Assembly (NCBI RefSeq): GCF_036346875.1
Contig: NZ_CP107852.1
Location: 1,426,001 to 1,490,000 of the forward strand
Origin: Nocardia sp. NBC_00508
Lineage (GTDB): Bacteria > Actinomycetota > Actinomycetes > Mycobacteriales > Mycobacteriaceae
Direction of reading: 5' to 3'
DNA length: 64,000 bases
Within the stretch, counting starts at the first letter, position 1; each line of letters opens with the position of its first letter. A program made the translations under genes and the position numbers. Of the stretch, positions 44,984 to 53,923 are shown one piece after another. The notes beneath the pieces are model-generated. The model saw nothing but the letters and a program-made list of their open reading frames with translations, did no database searches and was not told the origin of the DNA.

Positions 44984-45946
44984 ATGCGCACCCTCTACCC
45001 TGAGATCGAACCGTACGACTCCGGCATGCTCGCGGTCGGCGCAGGCCAGTCGGTGTATTGGGAGGTCAGCGGCAATCCGGACGGTAAGCCGGTGGTGTTC
45101 CTGCACGGCGGTCCCGGTGGCGGCACCGCGTCGTATCATCGGCAATTCTTCGATCCGGCCGCCTACCGGATAGTGCTGTTCGACCAGCGCGGCTGCGGCC
45201 GCTCCACCCCGCACCTGGCCGACGGCGCGAGTCTGGAGCACAACACCACCTGGCACCTGATCGCCGACATGGAGGCACTGCGCGAGCATCTCGGCATCGA
45301 GCGCTGGCAGGTATTCGGCGGCTCGTGGGGCTCCACGCTCGCGCTGGCCTACGCGCAGCGGTATCCCGAACGCGTGACCGAACTGGTGTTGCGCGGCATC
45401 TTCCTGTTGCGCCGCAAGGAAATCGACTGGTATTACAACGGCGCCGCCGGCTACGTCTACCCGGACGAGTGGGCGAAGTTCCTCGCGCCGGTACCCGAGG
45501 ACGAACGCGAGCAGGATCTCGTCGAGGTCTACCACCGGCTGCTGCACTCGCCCGAGGAGGAGGTGGCCCGCGCGGCCGCGATCGCCTGGTCCACGTGGGA
45601 GGGTGCGACGAGTTCGCTGCTGCCGCAACCGGACCGGATCGCCGAAACGGCCGAGCCTCGGTTCGCACTGGCCTTCGCCAGGATCGAGAACCACTACTTC
45701 CGCCATGGCGGGTTCCTCGACGAGGGCCAGCTGCTCCGCGACATCGGCGCCATCACGCACATTCCCGCCGTGATCGTGCAGGGCCGCCACGACATCGTCT
45801 GCCCGGCGGTCAGCGCCTGGGAGCTGCATCGGGCCTGGCCCGGTTCGGTCCTGCACATCGTCGACGACGCCGGGCACGCGGCGAACGAGCCCGGCATCAT
45901 CCATCACCTGGTCGAAGCGACCGACCGATTCGCGAAGGAGGGGTGA
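44984..45946 (+). CDS. pip: Prolyl aminopeptidase
   Basis: 320 residues. Removes N-terminal proline from peptides in the cytoplasm. Family S33 motifs: the start LYPEIEPYDSGML, HGGPGGG (oxyanion), FDQRGCGRS, nucleophile GGSWGSTLA, GRHDIVCP (Asp) and DDAGHAANE (His). The length is normal for the family. It is probably co-transcribed with the CHAD gene that follows 5 bp later. Confidence 0.96.
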   Translation: MRTLYPEIEPYDSGMLAVGAGQSVYWEVSGNPDGKPVVFLHGGPGGGTASYHRQFFDPAAYRIVLFDQRGCGRSTPHLADGASLEHNTTWHLIADMEALREHLGIERWQVFGGSWGSTLALAYAQRYPERVTELVLRGIFLLRRKEIDWYYNGAAGYVYPDEWAKFLAPVPEDEREQDLVEVYHRLLHSPEEEVARAAAIAWSTWEGATSSLLPQPDRIAETAEPRFALAFARIENHYFRHGGFLDEGQLLRDIGAITHIPAVIVQGRHDIVCPAVSAWELHRAWPGSVLHIVDDAGHAANEPGIIHHLVEATDRFAKEG

Positions 45947-45951
45947 GCAGG

Positions 45952-46821
45952 ATGACCACCGCCGAGAACGCGCTCGTCGCCGCCCTGCGGGACGACATCG
46001 ACCGGCTGCTGGCCGCCGAGCCCGAAGTCCGTTCCGACGCACCGGATTCCGTGCATCAGATGCGGGTGGCCACCCGCAGGTTGCGGAGCGTGCTGCGGTC
46101 CTATCGCGGACTCTTCGCCAAGAAGCCGGCCACCGCGATGGGCGCCGAGCTCAAATGGCTGGCCGGATTGCTCGGGGAAGCCCGCGACGCGGAGGTGCGC
46201 GCCGACCGATTCGCCACCCTGCTCGCCGACCATGCCGGTCAGGCCGCACCCACCGACCGCGACGCCGTCACCAGGCGTCTGGTGACCGCCGAACGGGATC
46301 GCTATCGCGCGGCCCACGACGAGGTCCTGACCGCATTGGACAGCGCACACTATCGCACGCTGCGGGACGAACTGTCCGAGTGGCGCACCGCTCCCCCACT
46401 GCGCCACTCCCGCGTCGCGGCGGACGCCGTGGACGTCTTCGGTGCGGTGCTGCGCAGCGACCTCGACCGGGTGGAATCCCTCGTCCGCGCGGAGCCGACC
46501 GTCGCGGCCGCCGATCGCATCGAGCTGCTGCACGATATCCGCAAGAGCGCCAAGCGTTTACGGTACTCGTGCGAGGCCGCGGAGCCGGCGGTGGGCGACG
46601 ATGCCGCCGACCTGGGCCGCCGTGCGAAGAAACTGCAGACCGTACTCGGCGACCACCGGGACGCGGTGGAATCCCACCGGGCGATCCTCGATCGAGCGGC
46701 CGAGGCCGCCGCCGCGGGCGAGCACGCGAGCCTCTACGAGATCCTCGCGGACGCCGAGGACGCCGCGGCCGGTCGCGAACTGAGCCGCTATCCGGCCACG
46801 GCCGCGGCGCTGTTCGGCTAG
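45952..46821 (+). CDS. CHAD-domain protein
   Basis: 289 residues from the ATG at 45952, 5 bp after pip. CHAD helical-bundle motifs: SVHQMRVATRRLRSVLRSYR, LKWLAGLLGEARDAEVRADR and LLHDIRKSAKRLRYSCE with conserved His/Arg/Lys that bind polyphosphate. The mycobacterial homologue in this position carries an N-terminal CYTH domain; here only CHAD is present. A role in polyphosphate binding is inferred from the family. Confidence 0.92.
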   Translation: MTTAENALVAALRDDIDRLLAAEPEVRSDAPDSVHQMRVATRRLRSVLRSYRGLFAKKPATAMGAELKWLAGLLGEARDAEVRADRFATLLADHAGQAAPTDRDAVTRRLVTAERDRYRAAHDEVLTALDSAHYRTLRDELSEWRTAPPLRHSRVAADAVDVFGAVLRSDLDRVESLVRAEPTVAAADRIELLHDIRKSAKRLRYSCEAAEPAVGDDAADLGRRAKKLQTVLGDHRDAVESHRAILDRAAEAAAAGEHASLYEILADAEDAAAGRELSRYPATAAALFG

Positions 46822-46838
46822 ATCGCGGCCACGCCCGG

Positions 46839-48290
46839 TCACGCGGCGTACTCGAAACTCACTTTCCGCTCCCTCGGGTCCGCCGACAACAGGCGTACCC
46901 GCACTGCCTTCCCTTCCGGCGGCTCACCCGAGCACGGCCCGAGGACCGGCGGATCGGCGATGAAGATCACGGCGGGACGGTTGCCGTTGGCCTCGCGCAC
47001 CACCACGGCGTCGAATTCCGCGCCGGTCCGCCGGGCCAACAGGGTCGACTCGGTCAGATCGATGCAGGCGCGCTCGAGCTTGCCCGCGACGCCATCGCTG
47101 CGCCGCATGGTGTCGGCCGTGCGCACCAGCCCGTCGCGTACCCAGCGCGGCACCGCCGTGCCCGCGCACCGGGCCAGGCAGATCTCGGTCGCGAACCGGT
47201 CCGACAGTCGCCGCAGCGGGGCGGTGACGTGCGCGTATGGCGCACCGATACCGCTATGCCGCAGAGCTTCCTGCGGGGGCGACGCGCCCGTTGCACCAGC
47301 GACCACGGTGTAGGACGCACCGCGCAGCAGGGTTGTCGCCTCGGACATCAGCACCAGCGCCGCGGGCGTGTTGGGGTCGAGCCGCGCCAGCATCTGCCCG
47401 ACAGGTTCCTCGGTGGGCCATGCCACGCCCAGTGCGTGCGCGGTGCGGCGCATGGAGTCGATCGCGGATTCGGCCGGTGGCGGCATGGTGCGCAGCAGCG
47501 CGACCCGCTCCTCGGCGGGTGTACCCCCGTTCAGCATGAGCTGCGCCGCGCACATTCCGGTCAGCAATGAGACCTGTTCGTTCCAGTCGTCGGCGGCGGT
47601 GCGCGGTTCGACCACCAGCCGCCAATGTCCGTTGACGCGCTCGTCCTGAACGACGGTTTGCGCCGGCAGCCGCAAGCCGATCGCGCCGCGCGCCAGCCCA
47701 GCCCGGATGCGCCGCTCGCCGAACTCCGGCAGGGCCGCGATCGAGGGATGCAGCCGGCCGGCCTCGGCGTCGGCCTGGACACCGGAGTAGTCGAGCCGGG
47801 CGCGCGAACGTACCAGGGCCCGCGCCACCGAGAAACGCTGCGGTTCGGCATGCTCGTCGAGTTCGATGGTCCATAACGCTGCCGGGCGCGTTCGCTCGGG
47901 CAGCAGGCTGGCGGATCCTTCCGACAGGCTCGGCGGGTGCAGTGGCACGGTGCCGTCGGGGAGATAGAACGTCTGTCCCCTGGCGCCGGACTCCTTGGCG
48001 AGCGCGCCATCGGGGGCGATCACGGCACCGACGTCGGCGATGGCGTAATGCACGAGGAAGCCGGTGGGGGTGTGTATGAGATGCAGGGCCTGGTCCAGAT
48101 CCATTGCCCCGGGCGGGTCGATCGTCACGAACGGGATGTCCGTGCGATCGACCCGGTTGCCCGCGAACGCGTCGACGGCGTCGCGGGCCTCCGCGCTGGC
48201 CTCGGCGGGATACGCCGAGACCAAGCCGAACTCGGAACGAATGGCGCCGAAATCTACCGGTGCCGAGACGATCCGCTGGTGGAGTTCCAC
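46839..48290 (-). CDS. RNB-domain ribonuclease (RNase II/R family, minimal form)
   Basis: 483 residues from a GTG start. The RNB core is evident: FVTIDPPGAMDLDQAL with the Asp metal ligands, VHYAIADVGAVI, GQTFYLPDGTVPLHPPSLSE, then APYAHVTAPLRRLSDRF. It lacks the S1 domain of full RNase R and has only a short beta-rich C-terminus, like other compact actinobacterial RNB proteins. Likely a 3'-5' exoribonuclease. It follows a small secreted-protein gene by 15 bp. Confidence 0.93.
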   Translation of the reverse strand: MELHQRIVSAPVDFGAIRSEFGLVSAYPAEASAEARDAVDAFAGNRVDRTDIPFVTIDPPGAMDLDQALHLIHTPTGFLVHYAIADVGAVIAPDGALAKESGARGQTFYLPDGTVPLHPPSLSEGSASLLPERTRPAALWTIELDEHAEPQRFSVARALVRSRARLDYSGVQADAEAGRLHPSIAALPEFGERRIRAGLARGAIGLRLPAQTVVQDERVNGHWRLVVEPRTAADDWNEQVSLLTGMCAAQLMLNGGTPAEERVALLRTMPPPAESAIDSMRRTAHALGVAWPTEEPVGQMLARLDPNTPAALVLMSEATTLLRGASYTVVAGATGASPPQEALRHSGIGAPYAHVTAPLRRLSDRFATEICLARCAGTAVPRWVRDGLVRTADTMRRSDGVAGKLERACIDLTESTLLARRTGAEFDAVVVREANGNRPAVIFIADPPVLGPCSGEPPEGKAVRVRLLSADPRERKVSFEYAA

Positions 48291-48305
48291 GCTGAGGCGC
48301 CGGTC

Positions 48306-48638
48306 CTACTGCAGCGCCAGCATGGTGCCGTTCAACTGGTCGAACGGACCATAAACCGTGAAGGTGACCCGGCCACCAGGGACCGAGGACGACACCTGGG
48401 CCGCAGCGTCCAGCGCCTGCCCGAAGGAGGCGGCGGACGGATGCGGCAGCCCGGCGATGGTCAGGCCGAACCGGTTCTGATACACCCAGACCGTGTCAGC
48501 GGGGCTCAGGTCGACTTGAACCCCGCCCTGCAGTGGCGTCACCGCGACCGCATTGGCGGAACCGGCGCCGAGCACCGCGAAAACCGAGGCGGCGCCTGCG
48601 ACCAATGCGCCGGCGACTATGGAGCGAACTACTCGCAT
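48306..48638 (-). CDS. Small secreted protein of unknown function
   Basis: 110 residues from the ATG at 48638, with AGCAGG upstream. Signal peptide ~1-29 (SIVAGALVAGAASVFAVLGA). The mature part (~80 residues, TPLQGGVQVDLSPADTVWVY) has no cysteine. It looks like a small beta-rich envelope protein common in nocardiae. Encoded 15 bp before the RNB gene. Confidence 0.75.
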   Translation of the reverse strand: MRVVRSIVAGALVAGAASVFAVLGAGSANAVAVTPLQGGVQVDLSPADTVWVYQNRFGLTIAGLPHPSAASFGQALDAAAQVSSSVPGGRVTFTVYGPFDQLNGTMLALQ

Positions 48639-48890
48639 ATGTGTTGAGACCTGCTTTCCCGCGATCGAAGTATGAATGGCCCGGTGCTGCCCCGCACCGG
48701 GCCTTACCAACGGCGACTACTTTATGACGTCGATCACGCTCACGGCCAGTGCCGCACGAATCGGGTCGGCGAAAATCTCGCGCGGCCACACGGCCGCGGC
48801 CGCGCTGCTAACGTGACCCGCCGGACGGGCGGCGCGTTCGCCCGCGCTTTCGGAAATACCACGCATGCCGACAATTGGGAGCCAACGCCT

Positions 48891-48983
48891 ATGTCATCGA
48901 TTTTGTTCGACTACCTCCTGCCTCTGCTCGGCCCCGAGCAGGCCGCCTACTGGGCTCAGGTCTTCACGATCAACCCGACCTGA
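48891..48983 (+). CDS. 30-residue hydrophobic microprotein
   Basis: From the ATG at 48891, nine bases after GGGAG, reads MSSILFDYLLPLL then GPEQAAYWAQVFTINPT and stops. A good ribosome-binding site, a hydrophobic helix and a strong hairpin 23 bp after the stop argue for a real gene. No homologue is recognised with confidence. It may be a membrane-active or regulatory peptide. Confidence 0.45.
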   Translation: MSSILFDYLLPLLGPEQAAYWAQVFTINPT

Positions 48984-49006
48984 CCGCGCGATTGTTCTCT
49001 CGCACT

Positions 49007-49039
49007 CGTTGCCTCCCGTTAACCTGACGGGAGGCAACG
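49007..49039 (+). terminator. Strong hairpin terminator
   Basis: Perfect 13-bp arms (49007-49019 and 49027-49039; CGTTGCCTCCCGT and complement) around the loop TAACCTG. No U-tract. It follows the 30-residue microprotein gene and precedes the DUF732-like gene. Confidence 0.75.
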
Positions 49040-49067
49040 GTGATCATGGGCCGCTACCATCCCGCGC

Positions 49068-49442
49068 GTGATAAGAACTACCGCCGCGCTCGCGGCCAGC
49101 GCCACCGTCTTCGCCCTGCTCCTCACCGGCTGCGGCGACGACAAGTCCAGCACGACCACCTCCTCCACTACCGCGGCCGCGTCGGAAGGCGCCACCGGCG
49201 CGGTCGACAACGTGAAGGCGGGCGCGTTCGTCGTCAGCTTCCGCGGCGCTTTCCCGAAGCTCGCCGAAGGCAAGGACGACGCCAAGATCGCGAGCATCCT
49301 CTCCGAGACCTGCACCGACATCAAAGCGGGCAAGCCCGAGGACGAGGTGGTCGGGAACATCACCAAGCGAGCAGCGAGCAACACCCAGCCCACCCCCGAG
49401 GAAGCCAAGGCCATCTACCAAATGGCCAAGCTGATGTGCTGA
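49068..49442 (+). CDS. DUF732-like lipoprotein
   Basis: 124 residues from GTG 49068. Lipobox LLTGCG (Cys ~22), Ser/Thr/Ala linker, then a small helical domain with ILSETCTDIKAG and a terminal MAKLMC; the two Cys probably pair. The pattern fits DUF732, frequent in mycobacterial and nocardial secreted proteins. The function is unknown. Confidence 0.75.
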   Translation: MIRTTAALAASATVFALLLTGCGDDKSSTTTSSTTAAASEGATGAVDNVKAGAFVVSFRGAFPKLAEGKDDAKIASILSETCTDIKAGKPEDEVVGNITKRAASNTQPTPEEAKAIYQMAKLMC

Positions 49443-49554
49443 TTCCCAACCCATTTCGCTGATCCGGAGCGCGAGTGGCACAACGTGGTGCGGCTTTTTC
49501 GCAGTTCGCCGCGGCCACGTGCCACTCGACGAACTCCGCTTCGGTAAAGGCGGG

Positions 49555-49975
<421 letters not shown>

Positions 49976-49984
49976 GATAACAGG

Positions 49985-49990
49985 ATACTA
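49985..49990 (-). promoter_or_regulatory. -10 element of rnpB
   Basis: TAGTAT on the minus strand ends 10 bp before the P1 helix, consistent with transcription starting near 49976-49978. No clear -35 is visible, because the divergent hydrolase gene begins at 50001. Confidence 0.5.
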
Positions 49991-50000
49991 GGTACGGTTA

Positions 50001-50894
50001 GTGGCCATGGAACGTGTCGAGGTCGGCTTCCCTTCCGGAAGCGAGCAGTGCGCGGCGTGGCTCTATCACCCGGACGGCGCACCCAAACCCCGCCCGCTAG
50101 TGGTGATGGGACACGGCCTGGGGGCCAATCGGGAAATGGGACTGGACCGGTACGCGCGGCGTTTCGCGGCCGCGGGCATGGCGGTGCTGGTGTTCGACTA
50201 TCGGCATTTCGGCGCCAGTCAGGGCACGCCGCGCCAGTTGCTGAGCATCGCGCGCCAACGTGCGGACTGGCATGCCGCCATCGCCTACGCGCGCACGCTA
50301 CGCGGGATCGACGCGACCAGGATCGCGTTGTGGGGCACCTCCTTCGGGGGTGGGCACGTCCTGTCGGTCGCGCCGGACGACGACTACATCGCCGCCGTCG
50401 TCGCCCAGGCGCCGTTCACCAGCGGCTTGTCCTCGGCGCTTGCGAAGGGACCGATCAGCGTGACCAAGGTCGCCACCATCGCGGCCACCGACCTGCTGCT
50501 GGGGACCATCCGGCGCAAGCCCGTCCGCATCCGGCTGGCCGGACGCAAGCGCGCCGCGGCACTGATGAGCGCGCCCGACGTACCGGAGGGCTTCCGCAGG
50601 CTGACCGACGAAAGCGACACCTACGAACCGAAAGTAGCCGCGCGCGTGGCATTCTCCGCGCTGTTCGACGCACCGGGCCGACGCGCGAAGGCGCTGAAAA
50701 TGCCCGTGCTGTACGCACTGTGCGACGACGACTCGATCGCCCCGGTGAAATCGGCCCTGCGCGCCGCCAAGCGCACCAAGCATGCCATCGTAAAGCGTTA
50801 TCCAGCGGGGCATTTCGACATCTACTTCGACGAGGTCTTCGAAAAGGCGGTGTACGACCAGACCGAATTCCTGGTATCGGTGCTGCGCCCCTGA
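50001..50894 (+). CDS. Alpha/beta hydrolase (dienelactone-hydrolase/acetyl-xylan-esterase-like)
   Basis: 297 residues from GTG 50001 (or ATG 50007). Motifs: VVMGHGLGANREMGLDRYA, VFDYRHFGAS, the nucleophile in LWGTSFGGGHVLS, LYALCDDDSIAP (Asp) and YPAGHFDIYF (His). No signal peptide. The group is common in actinobacteria with unknown physiological substrates. It is divergent from rnpB with only ~25 bp between them. Confidence 0.9.
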   Translation: MAMERVEVGFPSGSEQCAAWLYHPDGAPKPRPLVVMGHGLGANREMGLDRYARRFAAAGMAVLVFDYRHFGASQGTPRQLLSIARQRADWHAAIAYARTLRGIDATRIALWGTSFGGGHVLSVAPDDDYIAAVVAQAPFTSGLSSALAKGPISVTKVATIAATDLLLGTIRRKPVRIRLAGRKRAAALMSAPDVPEGFRRLTDESDTYEPKVAARVAFSALFDAPGRRAKALKMPVLYALCDDDSIAPVKSALRAAKRTKHAIVKRYPAGHFDIYFDEVFEKAVYDQTEFLVSVLRP

Positions 50895-51097
50895 GGCGGC
50901 TATCTCGCCTTCGCTCGGCCCGGAGCTGGGCTGCGAATGGACTTGGTCCGGCTACGCCCGGTATGCATTCACGGCACGGACCGAGCGGGGCGAGGTATGT
51001 AGATCCCACCCGAGGACCTCGAACTGGCCGACATCACCGTCGGGATAGCGATGATCGGCACCGGGCACAGCCTGGACGTCGCGGTTGCGGGCGCGGG

Positions 51098-51475
51098 CTA
51101 CCTGTCCAGAGTCCTGATCCACGCATCATATTCGGCCGGGCTGAATGTCCGGCCGCCGCTGCAACCCGGTGCCCATCGGGCATCGGTTTTCTCAGGGCGC
51201 ACGGTGACCACGTCAACGATCTCGACCAACTCCGATGGTATTTCCCCGCCGAAGTGCTGGACACCGGGAACGATCACGGCGTCTACGTCCGCCCGGCGAA
51301 CAACATTCAGTAGTCGACTCAGCGGGCTGTCGGTCTCAGGGCCGAACACAACGGTTTTCGCAAGTTCATACCCGAGCCGGTTTGCGACACTTCGAATCTG
51401 GATCTCGTCCCAGGTCTGAGAAACACCGGAGACATCCCGGCGCAAGTACCCGATCGCGGTTGGTCGTGACCTCAT
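51098..51475 (-). CDS. Stand-alone resolvase-like N-terminal domain protein
   Basis: 125 residues from the ATG at 51475 (MRSRPTAIGYLRRD). The stretch GYLRRDVSGVSQTWDEIQIR, then VANRLGYEL, resembles the serine-recombinase catalytic domain (Y-x-R-x-S, then Gln-containing helix). The second strand/helix part (RRADVDAVIVPGVQHFGG) also fits, but there is no DNA-binding C-terminus. Such isolated domains in actinobacteria are probably regulatory and not recombinases. It is divergent from the XRE/DUF6879 operon. Confidence 0.65.
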   Translation of the reverse strand: MRSRPTAIGYLRRDVSGVSQTWDEIQIRSVANRLGYELAKTVVFGPETDSPLSRLLNVVRRADVDAVIVPGVQHFGGEIPSELVEIVDVVTVRPEKTDARWAPGCSGGRTFSPAEYDAWIRTLDR

Positions 51476-51607
51476 CCGTCCACCTCGCTCGTAGCCGTTG
51501 GTGAGCACTCGACGCCGGGGAACAGCCGTCCCGATGACCTGGCGAGTTGGACTCACCCGGCGTCGCGTGCTGGTGACTGACGCTAAGAAGCGGCAGTCCT
51601 GCTAGTC

Positions 51608-51629
51608 CATGCTCATGCTCAAACATGCT
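51608..51629. repeat. CATGCT repeats upstream of the XRE/DUF6879 operon
   Basis: Three direct CATGCT copies at 51608, 51614 and 51624, with an inverted AGCATG further down (51689-51694). Located between the divergent resolvase-like and XRE operons; a possible operator. Confidence 0.4.
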
Positions 51630-51724
51630 TGGGTTGGCCCTATCAGGCCACTAAACGGCTGACTCGGGGTCATCATGGGAGGTGTTCAAGCATGAACGCG
51701 CTTGACCGGATTGGAGGCCAAACC

Positions 51725-52057
51725 ATGCGGTTGAATTTCCTCGGCAAAGGCGGCACAGAGGGAGGCGGTTGCCCGTCGTTGTTCGCCACGGACAGGGATA
51801 CCTACATTTTGCCGGGGTGGAAGACGAACACGCCGGGAACCATCGAGATACCACACCTGCTACTCGGCTTCGCCCGACCGGATACGTTCATCGGTGCCAC
51901 CATGACCGACACCGGCCGGGGAACCTTCATCCTGTCCGGCGCACCGGTTACGGACCTTGAAGCGCTGGCCCAGATGGACTTCTACCCAGACGAAACGGCT
52001 GTCGAAGTACCCGGGCTCGAGAGGACGTTCTACGGCAATGCTGCTAACGCAAGGTGA
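51725..52057 (+). CDS. Conserved hypothetical protein of the XRE/DUF6879 module
   Basis: 110 residues from the ATG at 51725, chosen because GGAGG lies seven bases upstream. A beta-rich fold is suggested by CPSLFATDRDTYILPGWK, IEIPHLLLGF and GTFILSGAPVTD. This small protein regularly precedes DUF6879 and DUF5753-XRE genes in nocardiae and streptomycetes (from memory of the arrangement). Its end overlaps the DUF6879 gene by 20 bp. Confidence 0.7.
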   Translation: MRLNFLGKGGTEGGGCPSLFATDRDTYILPGWKTNTPGTIEIPHLLLGFARPDTFIGATMTDTGRGTFILSGAPVTDLEALAQMDFYPDETAVEVPGLERTFYGNAANAR

Positions 52058-52559
52058 GGCATTCAACGATCTGTTCGGAGAGGTCGAGCGTGAAGCGTTC
52101 CACCTCGAAGTCAGGGACGACTACTACCCGCCGGACTATCCACCGCTTGTTCGGTTCCTGGCCGACGAACCCGAAGACTACGAGTGGTTTCAACCGTGGC
52201 TGAACCATGTCCGGGAGACCACCAGTCGGGGTGTGGCGGTGAACCGGGTGCGGGTGGTAACCGTGCCGCACAACGACTACACCCGGTACGCGAAGCACGT
52301 TGCCCGCCTCAACGTGCAAGCGGGTGAAGATGTTCGGTATCTGCCGCGCCATCTGATCGACTCTGACGAGTTGACGACCGACGACTGGTGGATCTTCGAT
52401 GATTCGGTCGTAGCGTTCACGGTGTTCGAGCCCGGCGAAAACGGGCGTTGGGCAGGTGGCGCACTAACAACTGATCCCCGGATTGTCGAATACATCCGGA
52501 CAGTCAAAGAACGGGTGTGGTCTCTCGCCGTTCCGTTGTCCGAGTACAGCGAGCCGTGA
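52038..52559 (+). CDS. DUF6879-family protein
   Basis: 173 residues from the ATG at 52038. Family features: the N-terminal GEAFNDLFGEVEREAFHLEV, FLADEPEDYEWFQPWLNHV, VNRVRVVTVPHNDYTRYAKH and the acidic Trp-rich DDWWIFDDSVVAFTVFE. The function is unknown. It is always found next to DUF5753-type XRE regulators and is thought to act with them. Its stop overlaps the XRE gene's GTG (GTGA). Confidence 0.85.
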   Translation: MLLTQGEAFNDLFGEVEREAFHLEVRDDYYPPDYPPLVRFLADEPEDYEWFQPWLNHVRETTSRGVAVNRVRVVTVPHNDYTRYAKHVARLNVQAGEDVRYLPRHLIDSDELTTDDWWIFDDSVVAFTVFEPGENGRWAGGALTTDPRIVEYIRTVKERVWSLAVPLSEYSEP

Positions 52560-53407
52560 CGAGTTCGCTGAACAAGGCCAAGGAAGCTCTCGGGGCGCGG
52601 CTCCGGGAGCTTCGCCTGGATGCGGGCATGACCGGCACCGAGCTTGCTCGCCGTGCCGGATGGCATCAGACCAAGGTGTCGAAAATCGAGTACGGCAAGA
52701 CCAAGCCCACAGACGACGATATTCGGGTCTGGTGTGTCCACACCGGGGCCCCGAGTCAGTTACCTGACCTGATAGCCACCCTCCGCAACATCGAGGCTGC
52801 ATGGCTCGAATGGAGGCGAGTGCTCGGGACCGGCACCAAGCGGCGGCAACAAGCCTCGATCAAGCTGGAAGCCGAGACCGAGGTAATGCGGGTGTATCAC
52901 CCGTTCCTCATACCGGGCTTGCTCCAGACGGCAGAGTACGCCGAGGGCGTCCTACGAAGCGTTGTCGAGTTTCAGCAGGTCCCGGACGACGTTGACGAAG
53001 GCGTATCCAAGCGCATGGAACGCCAACAGATCCTGTACCGGCGTAACCACCGGTTCCACTTCGTCATAGCCGAGCAAGCACTGTCTACGACGGTCGGCAA
53101 CGACCGCACCATGATCGGCCAACTAGACCGGATACTGGCCGTTGTCGGAATGCCGAGGGTCGCGCTCGGTATTGTACCGGCCGAAGCGCCGTGCCGGGTT
53201 CCAATGACGAACTTCACCATATTCGACAACCGAATGGCCATGGTCGAAACAGTCACGGCGGAGCTGACGGTAACCCAGCCGAGAGAGATAGCCCAATATG
53301 CACGGGCGTTCGATGTTCTGGCGAAACAGGCATTGACCGGAGAGGCGGCACGTCATTTGATCCTGGCAGCGCTCGACAAGCGGCGCGGCCGGTCCAACTT
53401 TCACTAA
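52556..53407 (+). CDS. XRE-family regulator with DUF5753 domain
   Basis: 283 residues from GTG 52556. The N-terminal helix-turn-helix is ALGARLRELRLDAGMTGTEL and RRAGWHQTKVSKIEYGKTKP. The DUF5753 effector domain follows (FLIPGLLQTAEYAEGVLRS, RMERQQILYRR, FVIAEQALSTTVG, PREIAQYARAFDVLAKQAL). Related regulators control development and antibiotic production in streptomycetes together with small partner proteins. It is coupled to DUF6879, making a likely regulator-partner pair. Confidence 0.93.
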   Translation: MTSSLNKAKEALGARLRELRLDAGMTGTELARRAGWHQTKVSKIEYGKTKPTDDDIRVWCVHTGAPSQLPDLIATLRNIEAAWLEWRRVLGTGTKRRQQASIKLEAETEVMRVYHPFLIPGLLQTAEYAEGVLRSVVEFQQVPDDVDEGVSKRMERQQILYRRNHRFHFVIAEQALSTTVGNDRTMIGQLDRILAVVGMPRVALGIVPAEAPCRVPMTNFTIFDNRMAMVETVTAELTVTQPREIAQYARAFDVLAKQALTGEAARHLILAALDKRRGRSNFH

Positions 53408-53437
53408 CGAACCCGGTGGTTGCGGCAAGATCGAGGC

Positions 53438-53860
53438 ATGGTTGATCCGGTATGGGCTGGTGTCGTTGGTGGCGCGATCGGCAGTGGCGCGACTCTGATT
53501 GTCGCGCTGGCGAGCCCGTTCGCCAGCTGGTGGGTCGAGTCCAGGAGGCTTCACCAACAAGACATGGCCGCGCGGACGATCGCGCAACGACAGCGTCGAC
53601 GCGAGCTGGTGAGAGAGTGGCGCGAGGGTATGTACGAGTCGCATACCGAGCTTCATCCGCGTCGAAACGAAACCTCGAACGCGGATGGGCCGATATCGGA
53701 CCTCACGGGGCGGCCGTGGTTCGAATCGCTGCGCCCGCACCTCGGGCTCACAGGTAGCGAGGTAGCCGAGATATCTGCGGGATTCGGCCATGCCGACCAG
53801 GTTAGGAAGCTGGCCACAGAGGTTGTCCGGATCGAGCGTGATGAGTGGAAGTTGATCTAG
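53438..53860 (+). CDS. Hypothetical single-pass membrane protein
   Basis: 140 residues from the ATG at 53438. One N-terminal membrane helix with small residues (WAGVVGGAIGSGATLIVALA), followed by a basic helical region (TIAQRQRRRELVREWREGM) and a mixed C-terminal half. It is 30 bp after the XRE gene and could belong to the same transcript. The family is not recognised. Confidence 0.65.
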   Translation: MVDPVWAGVVGGAIGSGATLIVALASPFASWWVESRRLHQQDMAARTIAQRQRRRELVREWREGMYESHTELHPRRNETSNADGPISDLTGRPWFESLRPHLGLTGSEVAEISAGFGHADQVRKLATEVVRIERDEWKLI

Positions 53861-53923
53861 CTTGCATAGCCGAAGAACTCCGCGGGATCACTGGTGCTCT
53901 ACAAACTGGCCGGGCTGTGCTGA

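Noticed and set aside
51098..51475. Active serine recombinase
   Set aside because: Only the catalytic-domain-like part exists and no attachment-site repeats flank the module.
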